A stretch of 64,000 nt of DNA, taken from NCBI GenBank assembly GCA_964034945.1, contig OZ035960.1:47099002-47163001 (forward strand), written 5' to 3'. Shown piece by piece: positions 30,798 to 39,462 of this stretch. Position 1 is the stretch's first letter; the number at the start of each line of letters is the position of its first letter. Source of the DNA: Chrysopilus asiliformis (Eukaryota > Arthropoda > Insecta > Diptera > Rhagionidae). The translations under genes and the position numbers were made by a program. The notes under the pieces are model-generated. The model made no database searches and had not been told where the DNA came from. It saw only the letters and a list, made by a program, of their open reading frames with translations.

Positions 30798-31370
30798 TAT
30801 ACCCGTATGGTGAAACCAAAGGGTATATTAACTTTGCTTTACCGTTTGTAACGCCAAGATCCCGTCATCACACACAAAAATGAATCACACCAGTGTGTTT
30901 AGAATTACAAAAAAAATTGAATTTTGCATGTCCGTCCGTCTGTCCGTCTGTCTGTCCGTCTGTCTGTCTGTCCGTCTGTCCGTCTGTGGCGCGGATTGCG
31001 GGCGCACGGATTGAGCTACAGACTTGAAGTTTTGCGTGGATCCGTTTTTCGTAAAATTCGAGGCTAAGTTCGTTAATGGGCAAAAATGGTCCATTAGGGG
31101 GGGTACCCCCCATACGAACGAAAACGTTTTTGGTGAATATCTCAAAAACGGTGCATCTTATCAAAAAAGTCCAAGAACAAAAGTTATTCAGGATATTATT
31201 CTACATAAAACTCCCATACATCAAAATCCGATTGGAACAAATTTTAAAAAATCTGTTTGGAAAGTTTGATTTCATAGTGGAATTTTGATAAAACTGTTCG
31301 CCATTCACTTAAATCACCATACGGGTTTTCAATAATTGCCAGATTGGCAATTATAGCTTTTGTTATGTTT
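30798..31370 (+). repeat. GTCC-array repeat family F, copy F2 (near full length)
   Basis: It runs from TATACCCGTATGGTGAAACC with GGGTATATTA, through CGTTTGTAACGCC, the GTCC/GTCT array (about 30930-30987), GGCGCGGATTGCGGGCGC, GACTTGAAGTTTTGCG, GGGGGGTACCCCCCATACGA, ACAAAAGTTATTCAGG and TACATCAAAATCCGATTGGA, to CACCATACGGG and the end GCTTTTGTTATGTTT. It is a good reference for the family. Confidence 0.9.
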
Positions 31371-31659
31371 TTATTTTGATACGTCATTACTTTTAATACG
31401 TTCTCTTTTCCATTGCAACTAAGGAAAACCTCCATAAACAACCAGAAAAATCATTTGGTCTATGAAAAACTTCCTACATTTCAAGAAAAAGTATTTCATA
31501 ATTTTTAAGACGGTTATTTAACTTGTATAATTTTTTTTCATTAAAAATTTGTGAGGTTATAAATATTTAAAAGATTTCAAATATTACGAGTAAAATAAAA
31601 ATACAAAGTATTCAAAGCAAATCAAAGAGCAATAAACTAATATGTATTAAAAAATCAAA

Positions 31660-31872
31660 ATGTGGACGAAGAGCTCTATAACATTTCCTAACTGAACACT
31701 GATTTTGGAAATAAGTTTCTACAATTAGTAAACGTTGTTCACATGTAAATCTATTCATGATGAACTGGCACTGAATACTGATCACAAATGTCATATAGAC
31801 AAGCCAGTTGACACATAAAAACTGTCAAAACAACCCTATTGGAAAAAGTACCTCCAATTGGATCACCCTTTA
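31660..31872 (-). pseudogene. 5' end of a mariner-type element with transposase N-terminus
   Basis: The minus strand starts with the terminal-like AAAGGGTGATCCAATTGG, followed by MNRFTCEQRLLIVETYFQNQ and CSVRKCYRALRPHF, the usual opening of DD41D-type transposases. The rest of the gene is gone. Confidence 0.7.
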
Positions 31873-32079
31873 ATTTAATCATATTCATTTATTGTAAAAC
31901 AAAAGGAATTTTTACAATTCAACATTTTTTCAACCATAAAGAATATATTCGCGTTATAAGTTAACGCTATATTACAAGCAATATTTTATAAGAAAATTAA
32001 TTTTAGAATGATTTTCTTTTTTTGATTACTGATGTTGTTTGTTTTTTAGGATTTGCTTTTTTTGTTTTCTAACAACGTG

Positions 32080-33770
32080 ACCAGCACGTAGTTGTGCTAT
32101 GCGTATTTTAACAAGAATATATTCCTTTTGGATAGATCATTTATAAGCCGATACAAACCAACATGTCTTTTCCCAATAACTACTTTAAGGCGACGATGTC
32201 AGGCTTCAACATTATTTTGTGTTCGTGGTAAGTTTGCTGACATTGTATCAGCAACACTCCAGAAGTCAGGTAAATCTTGAGGTTTGGAATCCATTTTCAA
32301 TTTGGTTCCGCTGATATAATTTTTATCAAACCACTGTCCGATTTTCTTTGCATCAACGTCTCGGTAGCTATTATAATTCCTTGTAATAGCTTAAACCTTC
32401 TTCTGCAGGTACAAAAGCTAAACTCTTCAACATCCTAATTTGAAGACTGAAATATTCATCGTTTCCGTACTTAGTGGACAGTTTTTCTTTCTGTACGCGT
32501 CGCCAAATAATCTGACCAAAGTGAAAAAGGCAGCCTTTATATGTTGCTGATGGAAAAAACTGTTTTGCTGACGCAGGAATATTTTTTTTCGAAATCGGAT
32601 ATAATTCTTTTTGAATTTAAATATACATTCAGGGTATTCACAGTCGTCTTTTAAAATGCGGGTAAATTTACCGCTCGGTAATTCAGTCAAATTTAACAGA
32701 TTTTTACCGAGACGGTAACTTGGTTCATGTAAAAATGAATTACCGGATTCGGTAATTGTAGACATGCCTTGAGTCGTGTTTTCCGGCCCGGTTATTCGGT
32801 ATCAAGAATCAACCGCGAGTGGCGCTAGTAATGTTTTTAGTTGTCAAATTTTCTCGCTGGCTTTTTGTTAATCTCATCGGACTGATGCAAATTTTTTCAA
32901 TTTTGATAGCCGTTGCCACAATAGAAATTCAAAAGAATACATCAAACATGGATTTAAAGGTATATTTTACAATCAAATTCGCAGTTCATGATTTGGTCAC
33001 GTATCAAATAAAAGCGCTGTTCTCAAATCTGTGCTGTGGGATGTTCACAGCAGAATATTTTCAGTATTTTAATATTACCGAAAATACCAAATACCGAAAA
33101 TTAAAAGAGGATTGTGAATACCCTTATTATATTCGCAGGTTAGTCAACAAAGCTCGTAAAAAAATTCGCAGTAGGCTGTTTTAGTTTTAGTGCTCATCAC
33201 ACAGAAAACAAGCGGTACAGTTTCTGAATCTATTTTCTCATGTAAACAGTTGACTCATAATTGAAGCGACAACATCAAACTTGCCATCCATAAATCATTA
33301 TTGTCAAACATCTTTCACTTGGCACGAATAACTCGCCCTCTAGATTCTTTAAATTAGCCGGAATACTAATATCGTTTAAATTATTGGGTTCTTGTAGAAT
33401 CTCAGCGCGCGCCCTTGTGATATTTCGTTTTTGTGCATCTTTTTTGGGTAAATACACTCTACAATCGGGATTACATTGCACAACACTATTTCTAATTATT
33501 TGAGAAGGGGGCAACTCATTGCTTTTAGCCATGTTTTCAACTATCTCATTAGCTTTAAATATTTCTTTTTCAAATGCCAGTGGGTCATGATTGTCACATG
33601 ATGGTCCTTTTCGAACTAAGTATTTTCCATCAGCCAAAAATGTAACAATATGTCCTTTAAAAAATTTTTTTTTTACACAAACCCATCGAAAAACTTCTAT
33701 ATTTTTTACTTCAAGATGGTAATCATAACCATCTCCTAGAAGCTTATGCTTTCCCTTATATGTCTGAACA
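32080..33770 (-). pseudogene. FLYWCH-MULE transposase relic (Mutator superfamily)
   Basis: The minus strand reads from about 33766: YKGKHKLLGDGYDYHLEVK, FRWVCVKKKFFKGHIVTFL and GPSCDNHDP, a FLYWCH-type zinc-finger region. Then come PPSQIIRNSVV, CRVYLPKKDAQKRNITRARA, IPANLKNLEGELFV and, in a shifted frame, MDGKFDVVASIMSQLFT, which corresponds to the DGTF-type start of the MULE catalytic domain. After a gap filled by another insertion the match resumes with GCLFHFGQIIWRRVQKEKLS, YFSLQIRMLKSLAFVPAEEG, DLPDFWSVADTMSANLPRTQ and NNVEA-stop-HRRLKVVIGK. The central catalytic part is lost, and there are frameshifts and at least one stop (TGA for the Trp of EGWH). It is dead, but its family is clear. 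Confidence 0.8.
32636..33121. mobile_element. non-autonomous DNA element (GGGTATTCACAGTC ends) inside the FLYWCH-MULE relic
   Basis: GGGTATTCACAGTCGTCTTT at the left is inverted at the right as AAGAGGATTGTGAATACCC. CGGTAATTC and ACCGAAAATACC motifs lie inside. No transposase or certain target duplication is present. Confidence 0.75.
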
Positions 33771-34375
33771 GCACACGACTTTCTTATACAACAAAAAAAA
33801 ATTTTTTTCAGGAAAATACCCTAGAGCAAAATAAAATTAGCGAGGAAATGTCTGAACAGCACATGAGCTTTTTATACAACAAAAAATCGATTCTTAAATA
33901 TAAAAATACACTATTTTAAAGACACGGGTTTTTTATTTTGTATGTTGATTTGGATATAGAATGGGGCATTGATGAACTAACTGAAAAATAAAATAAATTT
34001 ACCTATGTTGGTGATACACTGAAACATATATTGGACATGATGTCGTGCAATGAGTTGGGGAAACGGAGCGTCAAAGCGAAGCGCCATTTTAAATCGTCCC
34101 ATAGTAAGCCACTGGTTTTACTTTTGAAGCATCGAAATGTAAAAGCTTACGCATGCCTTGACGCGTCATTGTGTTTTCGATATCAAACAAACCAATTCAA
34201 ACCCTGATTTCAGTGCAGTATTAATGTTCTACTATGTCATCTATGTCCCATTCATACAAATAAAAAACCTGTGTCTTTAAAATAGTGTATTTTTATATTA
34301 AAGAATCGATTTTTTGTGGTATAAGAAAGTTATGTGCTGTTCAGACATTTCCCGCTAATTTTATTTTGCTCTGTA
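33740..34375. mobile_element. foldback element with about 125-bp arms
   Basis: The left arm AGAGCAAAATAAAATTAGCG, GAAATGTCTGAACAGCACAT and CACTATTTTAAAGACACGGG (33820-33945) is inverted at 34253-34375. ATGTCTGAACAGCACACGAC with TTATACAACAAAAAA also occurs once more at 33762-33800, as a duplicated outer end that borders the FLYWCH relic. Confidence 0.8.
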
Positions 34376-34650
34376 CAATTTTCCAAAAAAAAAATGGATT
34401 TTGCTCTAAAAAAAAGTCAAACGAAAAGAAATCAAAATTGCTTAAGCATTGCTTAAGCAAATTTCAGCACTGCTTAAGCACAGCAGAACGAAGTACAAAA
34501 AGCAAAGCAAAGCAATAAAAATTTTCGATTCTCAGCACAGCACTGAAAATAAGCACAGCATTTTTTAAGCACAGCATTTCTCCGTCACAGCAAAGCAAAG
34601 CAAATTTTAGCTTGCTGTTTGCTGATTTGCTTTGCTTTTTCAATCCCTGC
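34376..34650. repeat. GCAAAGCAAAGC / GCTTAAGC-rich element end
   Basis: Repeated GCTTAAGCAC, CACAGCA and GCAAAGCAAAGCAA motifs end with GCTTTGCTTTTTCAATCCCTG at 34649, exactly where family F copy F3 begins inside its GTCC array. It is probably one end of a hAT-like element; the other end is not certain. Confidence 0.5.
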
Positions 34651-35078
34651 TTCCGTCCGTCCGTCTGTCCGTCCGTCCGCCCATCTGTGGCGCGGATTGC
34701 GGGCGCACGGATTGAGCTAGAGACTTGAAATTTTGCGCAAATCCGTTTTTCGAAAAATGCGAGGCTAAGTGCAGTAATGGGCAAAAATGGGCCATTAGGG
34801 AGGGGGGGTACCCCCCATACGAACGAAAACGTTTTTTGTAAATATCGCAAAAACGGTGCATCTCATCAAAAAAGTCCAAGAACAAAAGTTATTTAGAATA
34901 TGATTCTACATAAAACTCCCATACATCAAAATCCGATTGGAATAAATTTAAAAAAATCTTATTGGAAAGTTTGACTTCAAAGTGGAATTTTGGTACAACT
35001 GTTCGAATTTTGATACGAATATCACCATACGGGTCTCCAATAATTGCCAGATTGGCAATTATAGCTTTTGTGATGTTT
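34651..35078 (+). repeat. GTCC-array repeat family F, copy F3, 5' truncated, upstream of copy C
   Basis: It begins in the array (TTCCGTCCGTCCGTC), then GGCGCGGATTGCGGGCGC, GAGACTTGAAATTTTGCGC and GGGGGGTACCCCCCATACGA, ending GCTTTTGTGATGTTT at 35078. The splice acceptor of copy C is 25 bases further on. Confidence 0.88.
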
Positions 35079-35116
35079 AAATATATTATATTATTTTTTA
35101 TAGAATTGCTGAAAAA

Positions 35117-35352
35117 ATGGATACAATTAATCTAGACGAAGAGGAAAATTTGAACAAAATTTTGCCAACTGATGATGAAACTTCCACTCAAATAGAAAAA
35201 TGTGTTAAAATTCATGTGGACGAGGAAGGTTTAGGATCAACTCCGCCAGTTTCAATACCAGGACTTTTCCAAAAAACGGTCACGGAATTCGGTGAAAAGC
35301 CGGCCTTGTCGTTTAAAAGTTTGGATGGAGATTGGAACACAATTACGTACAG
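35117..35352 (+). CDS. bgm: copy C exon 1 (coding part)
   Basis: The ATG at 35117 opens an acidic leader, MDTINLDEEENLNKILPTDD, then VKIHVDEEGLGSTPPVSIPG and LFQKTVTEFGEKPALSF, ending NTITYR in phase 2 before gtaaat. It was chosen as the start because it is the first ATG after the acceptor at 35103 and the same ATG is present in copy D. Confidence 0.9.
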
Positions 35353-38300
35353 GTAAATGTTTTATCCACTTTCAAAAGTTTGAAAGAAGTTCAAGTCTCG
35401 CAATTTCGTTCGTTATCGACAGGGAATATTATAGGAAAGTTGAACATGTTGGGAAAGCGCTGATTAAACTTGGACTGGAGGCACACCGATCAGTTGGTGT
35501 GATTGCCTTCAATTGTCCAGAATGGTTCTATACAGAATTGGCTACGATTCACGCACGAGGTGTAATTTGCGGAATATACACGACGAATTCACCAGAGGCT
35601 GTCTATCATTCATTGCATGCGTCCAGTGCGAATATTGTTGTGGTCGATGACTCCAAACAAACGGATAAGATTAGGGAAATTCGACATCGGCTACCCTTGT
35701 TAAAATCAGTCATACAAATTAATGGGCCCTTCGAACCGTTTGTAAATGGCGAGAATGGTTATTATAAGGTGAGTTCAAAATCAGGAATGTTGAAAAATCC
35801 TTCTTAATAAGTATTATGCCATCCAAATGTAAAAATTTTGTTGATTGTATCGAAAATCGAAACTTTTCATGTATTTTAAGTGGTCTGATGTTGAAACAAT
35901 GAATGTTGCAGACGTTGGAGAGGAGTATCGAAGACGCTTAAATAGCGTTCTTATTAATGAATGCTGTATGCTGATTTTCACAGTAATATTTTACCTTATA
36001 AGAAAAACAAGTCAAATAAAATAATTGAACATTTAGTCAGGAACGGTTGGTTTCCCAAAAGCAGTAATGTTGTCCCACGATAATGTTACTTGGGGCGCAG
36101 CAAGTGTTGCAAATACATTTGTGGATGTAGTACAGGGGAATGAAAGGATAGTTTCCTATCTACCGTTAAGTCATATTGCTGCACAAATGATGGACATCTT
36201 TATTCCTTTGGTATTGGGTGGTTGCGTTTATTTCGCCGATCGAAATGCCCTCAAGGGAACTTTAACACAAACCCTTACCACTGCAAGACCAACAAGATTC
36301 TTTGGAGTTCCTCGAGTTTATGAAAAAATTGACGAAAAACTTTCATCTTTGGGAAGGAGAGAGAAAATGTTGAAGAAAATTGTCTTGGATTGGGCGAAGA
36401 GGACTGCTTTGAAACATAATTTAAATTTAATGAAAGGGTTGGATTATTTAATTAAATCATAAATAAGTATAATTTTATATAATTTTAATTTTTTCTTTAG
36501 AGAAGCTGTCGAAACTTGGCAATACAAAATCGCCAACTTGGTCGTCTTAGAAAAAATCAAGACAGCTATCGGCCTAAACCACTGCAAAATCTTTCTAATT
36601 GGCGGAGCGCCAACCTCTGTCGATACAAAAAAATTCTTTATGAGTTTAGATATTAATCTTACAGATATTTTTGGAATGTCTGAATGCCTAGTCCAAACAT
36701 CATGCGCACCCTTCGCACCCAATTTTAATACAGTTGGCACAGTTTTAAAAGGAGTCCAAGGAGACATATTTAATCCAGATGAAAAAGGAAATGGAGAAGT
36801 AAGTTTTTTTTAATATTTTGAATTTTTGCGTATAGGATTACACTAGTTTGTAATAGAGTCGCTAATAACTTTTTATACTCTACTAGCAGACCCTACGTTG
36901 CCAGCTTAAAGTTTTTTGTATAAATTTTAGAATGTTAAAAAACCATAAATAACTTAAAAACTTTTGGGAAAAAACGTTATCCTCATAGGACCTTCTGTTT
37001 AGAATTTTAAAAATCTAACACCGATTTTTCCCGCGAAAAACGGGAAAAAAGATATTTGCGTTATCCTTACAAAACCTTCCCTTTCGAATTTTAAAAATCT
37101 ATCCGCATTCGCGATCAGTGACCTCAGAAACCCCGTAATGCAAAAAGGATATTGGCGTTATCCTTACAGGAATTTCCGGTTAGAATGATGAAATTCCAAC
37201 ATCGGATTCGCAATCAGCAACCCCGTAAACCCCCTAATGTCAATTTCCCCGGGGAATTCTCATTCGTCCCTATTTTCGTTATCCTTACAGGACCTTCTGT
37301 TTTGAATTTTGAAAATCTAACATAGCTAAAAACCTGCTCCTGGAAACGCAGATCATTTTGCAAAAAACCGCGTAAAAATCGGTCTAGTAGTTTTTGAGTT
37401 TTGTAATCTCAAACCAACCAACAGACAAACTTCCATTTTTATATATATATAGATTAGATATATCATACAGAAGTATATTAAATTTAGTATACCGTTTGTA
37501 ACGCATCGAACCGTTTGTAACGCATGAACTACACCAGGGTGTTAGGGATGACAAAAGATTTTGATTTCCGCATGTCCGTCTGTCCGTCTGTACATCTGGC
37601 TGTCCGTGAACAACATAACTTTCGAAAGGATTGAGCTAGGGACTTGAAATTGTATGTCTAGTAAATAGCTACGCCAAGTTCTTGAACGAGCAAAATTGGA
37701 CCATTCCTTCCCCCCTCTCCCACACAATCGAAACAGTTTTTTGCAATTTTTTCGAAAACGGTCAGTCATATTGATAAACATATAGATGTAGAATGTAATT
37801 AAAATAGGATTTTACATAGCTCATCCATACAATCGACCACTGCTTCCCCCCTCTCCCATACAAATGGAACACTTTTATCCTGGTTTCTCAAAAACTGTGA
37901 ATCTGTTTAGAATATGAGTATGAAACAGTTATATACATCAAAATCCAGTCGGACAACTCCTAAACATTTTATCTGTCATCATATAGAGTGTTAGAAGATT
38001 GGGTCTTGGCAATTGTAGCTTTTCTTATGTTTTCAATTAAATATTTTAAAGGTCCTCATCAAAGGCAGAAATCGATTTATGGGTTATTTAAATGAGCCAG
38101 AAAAGACGAAAGAAACAATCGATGAGAATGGTTGGGTGCATTCAGGTGATATTGGCCATTTTGACGAAAATGGATATCTCTATATAACGGGACGACAGAA
38201 AGAAATCATTATTACTGCCGGTGGTGAAAATATCCCCCCAAATCATGTGGAACAACTGGTAAAAAATGAATTACCAGTCGCTAGTAACGCACTCTTAGTT

Positions 38301-38785
38301 GGTGATAAAAAGAAATTCTTAACAATGCTGATCACATTGAAGGTAAATTCATTTAAAGTCTCCCAAGGGGAATTTTTGCACAGTTTTTTTTTTCAAATAT
38401 TTAGACAGAAATGGATCCAGACACAGGAGCACCAAAAGATAAACTTCTTCCCGACACAATTGATTGGCTGCGATCTTTGGAATTGAATTACAATCTTTTA
38501 AGTGAAATAATTGAGGCTGGTCCCTGTCCAGTTGTCATTCAAGCAATCGAGGAAGGAATCAAACGAGCGAACAAAAATGCAATTTCAAATGCTCAGAAAG
38601 TACAAAAGTTTACTTTATTGCCACACGATTTCTCCTTGGCTACTGGAGAATTAGGTAAAATTCCTATATCTGATAGTTTTTGAATGTTATTTGGCAAATC
38701 TTTACTTACAGGTCCAACGCTTAAGCTAAAACGAAATGTTGTACTCAAAATGTATTCAGATGTTATTGACAATATGTACAAATGA
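35117..38785 (+). CDS. bgm: Bubblegum-type very-long-chain acyl-CoA synthetase, copy C (complete, 665 aa)
   Basis: Eight exons join in frame: 35117-35352, 35423-35768, 35881-35982, 36037-36437, 36501-36798, 38052-38342, 38405-38654 and 38712-38785 (TGA), 1998 bp in all. The length is usual for ACSBG proteins. The product would activate long and very long fatty acids to CoA esters. Landmarks by residue are FNCPEWFY in exon 2, the P-loop about 226-237 (SGTVGFPKAVMLSHDN), FGMSE 419-423, SGDIG 492-496, GRQKE 508-512, TAGGENIPP about 516-524, and the tail GPTLKLKR from 642. The P-loop has Ala where PKG is the rule, so activity may be altered. An acceptor (ttttatag) ends at 35103, 13 bases before the ATG, so a non-coding 5' exon lies upstream. 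No signal peptide is seen. A GTCC-type repeat ends 25 bases before that acceptor, and another, with a further repeat inside it, fills intron 5. Confidence 0.93.
35423..35768 (+). CDS. bgm: copy C exon 2
   Basis: A 346-bp exon reads [40 protein letters not shown] and GIYTTNSPEAVYHSLHASSA, and ends GENGYYK. The donor is gtgagt. Confidence 0.92.
35881..35982 (+). CDS. bgm: copy C exon 3
   Basis: A 102-bp exon reads WSDVETMNVADVGEEYRRRL and ends INECCMLIFT. It is the reference that shows the 22-bp deletion in copy D. Confidence 0.88.
36037..36437 (+). CDS. bgm: copy C exon 4 (variant P-loop)
   Basis: A 401-bp exon opens with [20 protein letters not shown]. The Lys of the loop is kept, but the Gly after it is Ala, and Val sits where Thr is usual. 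[35 protein letters not shown] and [14 protein letters not shown] follow. The donor gttgga splits a Gly codon. Confidence 0.92.
36501..36798 (+). CDS. bgm: copy C exon 5
   Basis: A 298-bp exon reads EAVETWQYKIANLVVLEKIK, IGGAPTSVDTKKFFMSLDI and DIFGMSECLVQTSCAPF, and ends GNGE. The adenine-contact motif has Phe in place of the usual Tyr (FGMSE), with Cys after it. Confidence 0.92.
36879..38032 (+). repeat. GTCC family, subfamily G copy filling intron 5 of copy C
   Basis: Without the family R insertion it matches 49472-50055: hairpin end, CGTTTGTAACGCATCGAAC, ATGTCCGTCTGTCCG, AACATAACTTTCGAAAGGAT, GGGACTTGAAATTGTATGTC, TTCCCCCCTCTCCCACACAA and GGCAATTGTAGCTTTTCTTA, ending TGTTT at 38032. The acceptor is about 19 bases after its end. 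Confidence 0.88.
36880..37450. repeat. repeat family R insertion in the subfamily G repeat of intron 5, copy C only
   Basis: It starts CTACTAGCAGACCCTACGTT, holds about three units with TTATCCTTACAGGA and GCGATCAGTGACCTC-type blocks, and ends in CAACCAACAGACAAACTTCC plus a TA tract. Copy D has the empty site (TTTATAATCTATTAGATAT at 49470), so the borders are well defined. Confidence 0.85.
38052..38342 (+). CDS. bgm: copy C exon 6
   Basis: A 291-bp exon reads VLIKGRNRFMGYLNEPEKTK, GWVHSGDIGHFDENGYLYIT and GRQKEIIITAGGENIPPNHV. The catalytic Asp (SGD) and hinge motifs are intact. The acceptor aaag follows the end of a GTCC-type repeat by about 20 bases. Confidence 0.92.
38405..38654 (+). CDS. 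bgm: copy C exon 7
   Basis: A 250-bp exon reads TEMDPDTGAPKDKLLPDTID, LRSLELNYNLLSEIIEAGPC and [16 protein letters not shown], and ends LPHDFSLATGEL. Its length and split Gly codon match copies A and D. Confidence 0.92.
38712..38785 (+). CDS. bgm: copy C exon 8
   Basis: The last exon reads GPTLKLKRNVVLKMYSDVID and ends NMYK then TGA. The late conserved lysine of the PTxK tail is present. Confidence 0.92.
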
Positions 38786-39462
38786 AATAAGTTAAAAAAG
38801 TTAATATTTTTATGCATTGATTTTGTGAAATTTTTTTTTTTAAATTATAAATAAAACTTTGTGTTGTAACAGTTTTTTTTAGATCGAATGAAGGGAATAA
38901 ACTCTCTAGAATTGCTGAGCAATATTTTATTAATGTCTGCACAGTTACGATAGTACATACCATCACGAAAATTTTGCTACTAAGAGCGGTTTGCACCATC
39001 GAAACTTAGCAACTTATGTCGAACTTAAATTTGTTAAGTGCCAGAATTTCTATGGTTTAAGAAGGCTAAGCATAACTTAAATAGTTATGCCTTGGGTTAA
39101 AGCACGAAGAAAAACTGCGTATGGACTGTATGAATAGCTTTTTAATACTAAATTCTCTTCAATCATCTACTACATTTTGTTTTAAATTTACTCTCGTTTT
39201 TTCCTTTACAGCTAGAGAGCGTCTTAGATTCTAGTTAAATTTAGAGCGTAGAGTACGTCTTAACACCTTGTATCAGAAAACGGGCCTAAGTCATTGTATT
39301 CGAGCCATTTCCATGCTCGACCAGAAAAGTTCGAATTACCGAGAGCAATATATCGACCGCAATTCGAATTACCAGATACCCACTATATCGACCACAATGG
39401 TTGTTCTAATTAGCGTGATTTTCGAATTACCAAGTGTCCGAATTACCGAGTCTCTACTGTAC
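38786..39462. other. 3' flank of copy C; partial pogo-like sequence
   Basis: Similarity to the flank of copy D runs to about 38937 (AATAAACTC, CTAGAATT, GGGCAATATTTT-like pieces). TTCGAATTACCGAGTCTCTACTGT motifs at 39330-39460 resemble one end of a pogo/Tigger-type element. No gene is seen. Confidence 0.5.
38850..38855 (+). promoter_or_regulatory. poly(A) signal AATAAA of copy C
   Basis: AATAAA lies 65 bases after the TGA of copy C. The matching place in copy D reads AGTAAA. Confidence 0.6.

Noticed and set aside
20160..35100. Remaining exons 3-8 of copy B
   Set aside because: No P-loop, FGMSE/YGLSE, SGDIG or HDFS-type sequence was found in this interval, so B is taken to be truncated.
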